Assembly: GCA_045544195.1 (NCBI GenBank)
Contig: JAZPYO010000008.1
Location: 41,264-105,263, forward strand
Source: RGIG7213 sp045544195
GTDB lineage: Bacteria; Bacillota; Clostridia; Oscillospirales; CAG-272
Reading direction: 5' to 3'
Length of the DNA stretch: 64,000 nucleotides
Position 1 is the first letter of the stretch; the number at the start of each line of letters is the position of its first letter. Positions 58,551 through 64,000 of the stretch are shown piece by piece. The position numbers and the translations under genes are program-made. The notes beneath the pieces are model-generated. The model had not been told where the DNA came from and did no database searches. It was given only the letters and a program-made list of their open reading frames with translations.

Positions 58551-59608
58551 TTTTGAGTTTTTCTGTTTTTTCTGCGTACACGGTTCAGGTGACGCTCAAA
58601 ATCACCGTTGTTGATAAGATCGGTCAGAACAAGCTGATCAAGCGTCGGTACAGTGCAGGAATAAAAGCCCGCTTCCTTTTCAAAAATCGGTAAGAGCTTT
58701 TTCGGCAGCACCATATATCCGACTCTCACCGCCTGTGCAACAGTTTTTGAAAAGGTATTTACATATATCACGCTTTCGCCGCTGTCAAGGGCGTACAGGG
58801 TATCCTCTGCCTTTGTAGATGCGGTAAATTCCGATTCGTAATCGTCCTCTATTATTATTCCGCCCGTTCTGTGCGCCCAGGCTAAGTATTCCTTCTTTTT
58901 TGATGCGCTTGCGGAAACTCCGCTCGGATAGCTTCTGTATGGGGTAACGTGCAGAATATCTGCATTCGTTTTTTCAAGCTCTGATGTGGCTATTCCGTTT
59001 TTGGCGAGCCTTAATCGGTCGCTTTTTACGTTTTCGGATGCGTATATCTTGCTTATCTTTTCGTATGACGGCTCCTCATATGCGTAGATCTTATCTCTGC
59101 CAAGAGTTTTGACGATAAGACCGTACAGATATTCAGCGCCCGAGCCGATGATTATCTGATCGGGATCGGCGCGCATTCCTCTGTTACGCAAAAGATATTT
59201 TGATATTGCATTACGCAGCGATAAGATGCCGTTTTTCTCCGAACGCTGTAAAATGCTTTCGCGGCTCTCGCTAAGCACGCGGCGGACAGCCTTAGCATAT
59301 ACCGATGCGGGAATATCCTCGCTTGAGGCAGAAACGATCGCTCCTACGTGAACTATCTCAATGTCAGGGTGCGAAAAATGACTGTCCGTACGGTATACTA
59401 CAAAATACCCGCGCCTTTGCTCAGAGCGTATATATCCCTCATCTGCCAAAAGCTCGTATGCATGCTCGACTGTTATGACGCTTACGCCGAATACATCTGC
59501 TAAAACTCTTTTTGAAGGCAGCTTTTCTCCGTTCTTATATACGTTTTTTTCAATATCGTCGCGTATTCGCTTGTATATGGCAAGATACGCAGGCTGATCC
59601 TTTTTCAC
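58547..59608 (-). CDS. MocR/PdxR-like GntR-aminotransferase regulator, C-terminally short
   Basis: A 353-residue protein. Residues ~1-70 are a GntR winged helix (GEKLPSKRVLADVFGVSVIT). Residues ~95-350 are a fold-type I aminotransferase-like domain with 'GSGAEYLYGLI', 'TPYRSYPSG', 'IIEDDYESEF' and the PLP-binding Lys in 'TFSKTVAQAVRVGYM'. MocR proteins are usually ~450-500 residues; here the last ~100 residues (small C-terminal subdomain) are missing and the protein ends NRVRRKNRKTQK right at a terminator. It may be truncated. GTG start; 4 bp after araM. Confidence 0.85.
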   Translation of the reverse strand: MKKDQPAYLAIYKRIRDDIEKNVYKNGEKLPSKRVLADVFGVSVITVEHAYELLADEGYIRSEQRRGYFVVYRTDSHFSHPDIEIVHVGAIVSASSEDIPASVYAKAVRRVLSESRESILQRSEKNGILSLRNAISKYLLRNRGMRADPDQIIIGSGAEYLYGLIVKTLGRDKIYAYEEPSYEKISKIYASENVKSDRLRLAKNGIATSELEKTNADILHVTPYRSYPSGVSASASKKKEYLAWAHRTGGIIIEDDYESEFTASTKAEDTLYALDSGESVIYVNTFSKTVAQAVRVGYMVLPKKLLPIFEKEAGFYSCTVPTLDQLVLTDLINNGDFERHLNRVRRKNRKTQK

Positions 59609-59612
59609 TATT

Positions 59613-60878
59613 TTACCTGCTTTCCGTTAATATCATATTATTAAGCCTGAGAAGCGTAAGACGTTTTCGCATATACGGGGAGTATTTCATACACGAATAA
59701 AACAATTCAGGGCTTTTTCCGATATCGCTGACGGTTATTTTACAGCCCGCCTTTATCATAGCGCGCTTGCATTCCTCATAAGAGGGAAAGCTCTTTATTA
59801 TATCCGTTATCTGTCCCCATACCTGCATAAGATGCTCTGTGCTTACACAGTCAACGATGTTTTCAGGATGGTTCACTTCCTTCACGTTTTCTGCCATATC
59901 GCCGTAATATTCATATACGTCATCCCAGTTGACACATTCTTTTTTCGCCTTGATGCTTTTCAGACGTGACAGCTTTTCATAATGCTTCAATACCTCAAGC
60001 GTGCATACGCCGACATCATCTCCGTGAAGATTTGGTATAATGCCTTTTTTTAATTCTATACATTCGATAAGATGCGATACGATATGCTCAGCGCCGCTGG
60101 CGGGGCGGGAGTTTTGCATAAAGCTCATACCGATGCCCGTTTTCAGTAACGCTTCAAATATCTTTCCTGCCGTATGCTCATCGTTTTGAGTTACTCTGTC
60201 TGCCATTTTCATAAGCTCGTCAACGGCACTTTTCGTTAAGTGCGCGATCTTTTCGCAGTACGGCTCATTTGTCAGAAGGGAGGATACCTGCCAGTCGATA
60301 AGACCGACATGCTTTGCGACCATATCGCCAAAGCCCGCCGATTTCAATTCGACAGGGGCATTTGCAAGTATTCTCGTGTCGCCTATTATAACGCGCGGGC
60401 TTTCTGCGGGATAGCTCATCTTAAAGCCGTTATGCACCAACGGGGAGCTGTATGAGGCAAAGCCGTCCATTGACGGAGCAGTTGCAAAAATACACAGCAT
60501 TTTATTCTGACGCGCGGCGGCAAGGCGGCAGATGTCATTGACAGAGCCTGTTCCGACAGACAAAACTCCGATGTCGCCGTTTTTGATAAGCTCTTCGATC
60601 TGCTCTGCGTGCTTTACCTGCGCGACTCTCAATTCATCGTATATCTTGTATTGTACATCAAAGCCGTCAAGACTTTTTTCTATGCCGTGTGCGGCTTTTA
60701 AGGTGTTTTGATCGGCAACGAGCAGAATTTTTTCGGGAAAACCGTTTTCACGGAGTATCTGCCCGACGCTGTTAACGAGTCCTGAGCCTATGCGTATGTC
60801 CTTTACGGATGTATAATGCGATCTGCCGCATGAGCATTCGCCCTGCATGCTGTTTATCAATTCAAGTATATCGGACAT
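59613..60878 (-). CDS. sn-glycerol-1-phosphate dehydrogenase (AraM/EgsA-like)
   Basis: A 421-residue NAD(P)-dependent enzyme of the glycerol-1-phosphate dehydrogenase family. 'VLSVGTGSVNDICRLAA' (NAD loop), 'FATAPSMDGFASYSSPLV' and 'GFGDMVAKHVGLIDW' are its signatures, as in B. subtilis AraM. The family makes sn-glycerol-1-phosphate from DHAP for archaeal-type or heptaprenylglyceryl lipids. It probably also needs a metal (Asp/His ligands). It follows the HD gene by 8 bp. Confidence 0.9.
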   Translation of the reverse strand: MSDILELINSMQGECSCGRSHYTSVKDIRIGSGLVNSVGQILRENGFPEKILLVADQNTLKAAHGIEKSLDGFDVQYKIYDELRVAQVKHAEQIEELIKNGDIGVLSVGTGSVNDICRLAAARQNKMLCIFATAPSMDGFASYSSPLVHNGFKMSYPAESPRVIIGDTRILANAPVELKSAGFGDMVAKHVGLIDWQVSSLLTNEPYCEKIAHLTKSAVDELMKMADRVTQNDEHTAGKIFEALLKTGIGMSFMQNSRPASGAEHIVSHLIECIELKKGIIPNLHGDDVGVCTLEVLKHYEKLSRLKSIKAKKECVNWDDVYEYYGDMAENVKEVNHPENIVDCVSTEHLMQVWGQITDIIKSFPSYEECKRAMIKAGCKITVSDIGKSPELFYSCMKYSPYMRKRLTLLRLNNMILTESR

Positions 60879-60886
60879 TTCAGTTT

Positions 60887-61456
60887 TTACAGCTTTCCTT
60901 CCCGTTTTATTTTTTCCTCACTGTCACGCCTGAGCTGTGCGCGAAGCTGTGCAGTCCACTCCGACCAGGTGCAGTTTTCCTCGCCGTATACGAGATTTTC
61001 AGTGTATTCAAGCGGTATCCAGGTGGAAATATCAGCCTCATTGTGCGATACGACGGCTTCCATATTGTCAAGCGCCTTGTAGAGCTTCGCTTCGGGACTT
61101 TCCAGCTTTGCCATCTCGTCAAATAAAAGTGAAAGCTCGTTGGCAGTAGCTTCGGGAAGCGTACTGAGCAGCTCTGTAATTGCGTTTTCTTCCTTTTTTT
61201 CGTGATCGTCTGTTTTGTAAAATGACGGAACATCGCCCGTTATCGCCTCGCCGAAATCGTGTATAAGACACATTTTTATTACCTTGTCAATGTCAAGCGT
61301 CGGATATTCGTCCTTGCAAAGCAGAGCCATAACAGCAAGACGCCATGTATGCTCTGCAACGGATTCCTGTGTTCCGCACGTTGTCCACGAATGGCGTGTG
61401 TTGCATTTCAGCTTTTCTATCTTGTTCAAAAAATCTATATACTGTCTTGCGTTCAT
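60887..61456 (-). CDS. HD-domain phosphohydrolase (YfbR-like 5'-nucleotidase family)
   Basis: A 189-residue HD-fold protein. 'ESVAEHTWRLAVMALLCKDE' and 'CLIHDFGEAITGDVPSF' provide the H...HD...D metal site, with a later Asp in 'LYKALDNMEAV'. The layout resembles YfbR/YGK1-type HDDC2 5'-deoxynucleotidases, which dephosphorylate dNMPs. It lies first in the HD-araM-MocR set; the TIR gene lies 46 bp upstream. Confidence 0.88.
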   Translation of the reverse strand: MNARQYIDFLNKIEKLKCNTRHSWTTCGTQESVAEHTWRLAVMALLCKDEYPTLDIDKVIKMCLIHDFGEAITGDVPSFYKTDDHEKKEENAITELLSTLPEATANELSLLFDEMAKLESPEAKLYKALDNMEAVVSHNEADISTWIPLEYTENLVYGEENCTWSEWTAQLRAQLRRDSEEKIKREGKL

Positions 61457-61502
61457 AAAAATTCTCCGTATTAAAGTTTGCTTTGAAGTAACTGATACGA
61501 TC

Positions 61503-62315
61503 TTATTTTTTACCTAAAAACACCTTTTTACAGGTGTTGCAGCGGTAACATACGTTTGGTAAATGACGCCTCAGTCTGCGTCTTGTAACGACGGTTCTTG
61601 ATATAAGCTCGCCTGCAACGCCGCCGATGATACCTCCGATAAGGATAAGCCACAACACAAGATCAAACATATCGTACGGCAATACGAATGACGCTATGAT
61701 GAGAAAAATAAATGACGATGCTATTGCTAAAACGGGGATAAGCAGCATTGTGCTCAATTCAAATAAGCCCGAACGCTTGATGCGTCCGCGAAGCACCTTA
61801 AGATCACTTGACGAGCAGGCAGGGCAGATGAGTCTGTCAAGATCCATACGGCTTTCATTAGATGCCGCCTTTGAAGTCTGCTCTGCAATGCCATCGCTGT
61901 GTGCGTAATTATCCGTCCCTGTGCCGAGTATTGCGTGTATACGGTTTATAAGCGTTTCAAGCGCATCGGATTTTTTCTGATAAGCGGCATAACGCTGTGT
62001 GCCCGTCAAAAGAAAATTGAATTCATCGTTCAGACTGCATTCTTCGAGCATAAAGGGCAAAATGACCTTGCCCGAATTGACCGCAGAGTCAAGCTCCTTT
62101 AAAACCCAATGTGAGCTTTGGGCGTTTTCCGACAGCATCAAAACGAATATACTGCAATTTCGGATAGCAACGGGAATTTCCTTTGTATAATTGGAGCCTG
62201 TCGGAATATCTCTTGGCGCCATCCAGCAGGAAAAGCCGTTTTCCTCTAAAATATTGCGAACGGATTCAGCCTTCGACGAATCTACCGTGCTGTAGCTGAT
62301 AAATATTTCTTTCAT
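61503..62315 (-). CDS. TIR-domain membrane protein with split zinc ribbon
   Basis: A 270-residue protein. Residues 1-~130 are a TIR domain (KEIFISYSTVDSSKAESVRN; CWMAPRDIPTGSNYTKEI; HWVLKELDSAV with a Glu74 in the position used by NADase TIRs). Residues ~160-170 hold CPAC and residues 256-262 CYRCNTC, together a zinc ribbon split by a two-span membrane hairpin (about 186-212 and 216-238). ATG at 62315 follows GGAGGTCAACT; a 7-codon longer start is less likely. The TIR may cleave NAD or signal; no partner gene is seen. Confidence 0.85.
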   Translation of the reverse strand: MKEIFISYSTVDSSKAESVRNILEENGFSCWMAPRDIPTGSNYTKEIPVAIRNCSIFVLMLSENAQSSHWVLKELDSAVNSGKVILPFMLEECSLNDEFNFLLTGTQRYAAYQKKSDALETLINRIHAILGTGTDNYAHSDGIAEQTSKAASNESRMDLDRLICPACSSSDLKVLRGRIKRSGLFELSTMLLIPVLAIASSFIFLIIASFVLPYDMFDLVLWLILIGGIIGGVAGELISRTVVTRRRLRRHLPNVCYRCNTCKKVFLGKK

Positions 62316-62354
62316 AGTTGACCTCCGATACGTCAAATATCAACCTTTGCTGAC

Positions 62355-62383
62355 AGTATACCACAACACTAAAATTCTGTCAA
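62355..62383 (-). promoter_or_regulatory. Promoter of the TIR gene
   Basis: Minus strand TTGACA (62383-62378) and TATACT (62360-62355), 17-bp spacing. Confidence 0.88.
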
Positions 62384-62439
62384 TTATTTTGTTTTCAAAA
62401 TATGACATCGACCTTGATGTCATATCCGTATTATACTTA

Positions 62440-62478
62440 AAAAAAGCACCCTTGTCGGTATGACAAAGGTGCTTTTGA
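62440..62478 (-). terminator. Intrinsic terminator after the DUF4304 gene
   Basis: AAAAGCACCCTTGTC pairs with GACAAAGGTGCTTTT (one mismatch or bulge); T-rich on the minus strand downstream. Confidence 0.85.
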
Positions 62479-62529
62479 CTGTGAAAACGAACAAAAGATC
62501 AACGGTTTAGTGTGTATTTTCGACCTTGA

Positions 62530-63225
62530 TCATATAGGATCGTTTATTTTTATATGTAATTTATCAGCTAATCCTTCTAAATAACTCAAATGAGCTTTCA
62601 AATAACCATATGATTTCCATCCCTCGTGGCATTTATACTCTTGTGCTTTACTGTCGTAATATTGATTAAAGGCCTCTTCTGCTTTCTGCAAATTTCCCAT
62701 TCGCCCCCAAATCATAGATTCTTCTAAAAGTATTAAAGGACGATCTAAAGCCTTAAGGAGAGGATTGTTTTTGCGGCTTGTCAGGATGGCACAACGGCTA
62801 TCCAACGCATTGAACGCAGGGATCACATATTCTCTGATTTGACGAATGATATCGTCTGTTATTTCTTGAACCGAGTTATGAAGATCGTAATAGTCCTCTT
62901 TTTTTCCTTCGATCTCTCTAAGACGGCTCCGTATGTTGCACTCGTATTCGTTGTAATACTTTTTAACAGTATCCTCCGGAACAAAGCTACGAAGTTCGCA
63001 TTCCGGAACACGAATCCCTATGTTAACCCAAAGAACATCATAAATGCCCTTGGGCGGACATCCTATTTGAAAATTGATGACTTGAGAAATGTCTCCATCA
63101 ACAAAGCGATGAAGGGTGCGCCCGTGTTTTTTGAAGCCTAACGGCTTCAACTCCGTATATACGGCTTTTTCAATTTCATCAACGATGGGTTTTGTGTCAA
63201 GGCGCTTGTCCTTTTCAAAATACAT
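62530..63225 (-). CDS. DUF4304 domain protein
   Basis: A 231-residue protein. Residues ~8-130 carry the DUF4304 pattern: 'LKPLGFKKHGRTLHRFVDGD' followed by ISQVINFQI and 'VLWVNIGIRVPECE'. The rest is helical, with no known catalytic motif. Function unknown; relatives are often small stand-alone genes, sometimes thought to be immunity-like. ATG at 63225 is chosen because AAAGGAGATGAGTGT precedes it; the longer frame (22 codons more) is less likely. Confidence 0.82.
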   Translation of the reverse strand: MYFEKDKRLDTKPIVDEIEKAVYTELKPLGFKKHGRTLHRFVDGDISQVINFQIGCPPKGIYDVLWVNIGIRVPECELRSFVPEDTVKKYYNEYECNIRSRLREIEGKKEDYYDLHNSVQEITDDIIRQIREYVIPAFNALDSRCAILTSRKNNPLLKALDRPLILLEESMIWGRMGNLQKAEEAFNQYYDSKAQEYKCHEGWKSYGYLKAHLSYLEGLADKLHIKINDPI

Positions 63226-63247
63226 ACACTCATCTCCTTTCAAGAGC

Positions 63248-63276
63248 ACTATATCACACTTTCGCAAATAAATCAA
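63248..63276 (-). promoter_or_regulatory. Promoter of the DUF4304 gene
   Basis: Minus strand TTGATT (63276-63271) and TATAGT (63253-63248), 17-bp spacing. It confirms that the start is at 63225. Confidence 0.75.
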
Positions 63277-63419
63277 GGCGAAGCCCTGCATCCTTAATGA
63301 AATCGTGCGAATTTAGTTGAAAAAGGTGTCTAATCAGGGGTAAAAACGAAAAAAAGGTGTCTGTTTTTCTCCTGTTTCGCTACCCGACAAATTGGAATTA
63401 ATCTAACTGTCTGATGACT

Positions 63420-63893
63420 TTATATGTTGTTATGGAAATAATACAGGACTTGAGTTTGAGTATCAAATAAGTAAATATTATACCTTACAAGCGAAGTGTG
63501 GCCGTCGCTCCATGTGTGGTCTTCGGAATCAATATAGAAATAATCTTCCGTGTCGATGATTTTTCGATTAAAATCATAATTAACAACAACTTCGCTCGAT
63601 GACTTACTGTTCTTTATAGTTTCAATCCATCCCTCAAAATCATCCAAATGCGTGTTAATTATAACAAAGTCAGTTTCCTGTACTTTGTTCAAATACTTAT
63701 TCTCTACAATGTTGGCAGAGGTGAAATAATATTTTGCATAATCGGTATAATCTTGAAATCCACCTGAAGTGAAGAATTCATTCTTTTCATATTTGCCCAA
63801 TGAAGCAATCACTGCGTCTTCTGGTACTGCACAAGAACTAATAGACAATAAGAGCACAACGCAAACAAGAACTAATGCAATTTGCTTTTTCAT
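63420..63893 (-). CDS. Small lipoprotein of unknown function
   Basis: A 157-residue protein with signal peptide and lipobox LSISSC (Cys21). The mature part is mixed charged, rich in Tyr, Asp and Thr, with no recognised domain (DYTDYAKYYFTSANIVENKY; IDTEDYFYIDSEDHTW). It is probably attached to the outer face of the membrane. The ATG at 63893 follows CGGAGGATTTCTT. Its promoter lies at 63933-63961. Confidence 0.75.
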   Translation of the reverse strand: MKKQIALVLVCVVLLLSISSCAVPEDAVIASLGKYEKNEFFTSGGFQDYTDYAKYYFTSANIVENKYLNKVQETDFVIINTHLDDFEGWIETIKNSKSSSEVVVNYDFNRKIIDTEDYFYIDSEDHTWSDGHTSLVRYNIYLFDTQTQVLYYFHNNI

Positions 63894-63932
63894 AAGAAAT
63901 CCTCCGTCAAATTCTTATTTATCGGTGAGTTT

Positions 63933-63961
63933 ATTATATCATATTTTGCAAAGTAATTCAA
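63933..63961 (-). promoter_or_regulatory. Promoter of the small lipoprotein gene
   Basis: Minus strand TTGAAT (63961-63956) and TATAAT (63938-63933), 17-bp spacing. Confidence 0.82.
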
Positions 63962-64000
63962 GAACTTTCCGCAATCTCACGTCCCAATCACGCCGAAGGC

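Noticed and set aside
63320..63362. Direct repeat AAAAAGGTGTCT (63320-63331 and 63351-63362)
   Set aside because: Only two copies in AT-rich DNA, no transposase and no flanking duplication. It could be part of a small mobile-element end but there is no support.

Overview
The window looks like a chromosomal segment of an anaerobic Firmicute of class Clostridia, probably a gut or rumen Ruminococcaceae/Oscillospiraceae-like lineage. This is an inference. It rests on AGGAGG-type ribosome binding sites, on many sigma-A promoters of the form TTGACA-17 bp-TATAAT, on the Firmicute gene order (S10-spc-secY-adk-map-KOW-infA-rpmJ-rpsM-rpsK-rpsD-rpoA-rplQ), on zinc-type S14, L36 and S4, and on a secreted protein with cohesin-like and dockerin-like modules. 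No tRNA, rRNA, CRISPR array, insertion sequence or prophage was recognised.

Layout: 1-1.9 kb is the end of an ABC transporter / LytTR regulator / DUF3021 module. 2.1-5.1 kb holds a phosphoribosyltransferase and a self-regulated GntR(YtrA)-ABC transporter operon. 5.4-7.7 kb encodes a 749-residue secreted cohesin/dockerin protein. 7.7-8.4 kb is mostly non-coding with a decayed gene fragment. 8.4-24.7 kb is one large ribosomal protein operon that starts with a structured, attenuator-like leader and ends in a strong terminator after rplQ; infA has no ATG/GTG/TTG and seems to start at CTG. 24.7-28.9 kb: a GtrII-type membrane protein, YlmH, FucO and RsmD.

28.9-36.4 kb (minus strand) is a tightly packed seven-gene operon. 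A TerB-N/TerB-C protein and a BREX-type (DUF2791-like) ATPase stand first, followed by AhcY, type II pantothenate kinase, a HAD phosphatase, an esterase and an amidohydrolase. 36.6-37.7 kb holds a PC4/YdbC-like ssDNA-binding protein and a membrane protein.

37.8-40.5 kb (minus strand) is the most interesting locus. A perfect promoter drives a cobalamin riboswitch with an intrinsic terminator, and then three overlapping genes. The last encodes an extracellular alpha/alpha-toroid joined by a transmembrane hairpin to a DUF4430 domain, the two-domain plan of animal intrinsic factor and transcobalamin. The middle one encodes a second DUF4430-like protein with a wall- or membrane-anchor-like tail. 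I propose a B12-controlled surface cobalamin-capture system.

40.5-64 kb is mixed: an XRE-TPR regulator with an operator palindrome, divergent from a wHTH protein of unknown function; PepD; a methyltransferase-like protein; a zinc-ribbon/beta-propeller membrane protein; a channel-like gene split at a nine-T tract; an EctA-like acetyltransferase; a tyrosine phosphatase; a lipoprotein nuclease; a SLOG protein; a PTS-IIC-like permease; a MarR-heterodimeric ABC exporter-MBL hydrolase cluster; a short MocR-like protein with glycerol-1-phosphate dehydrogenase and an HD phosphohydrolase; a TIR-domain membrane protein with a split zinc ribbon; a DUF4304 protein; and a small lipoprotein.
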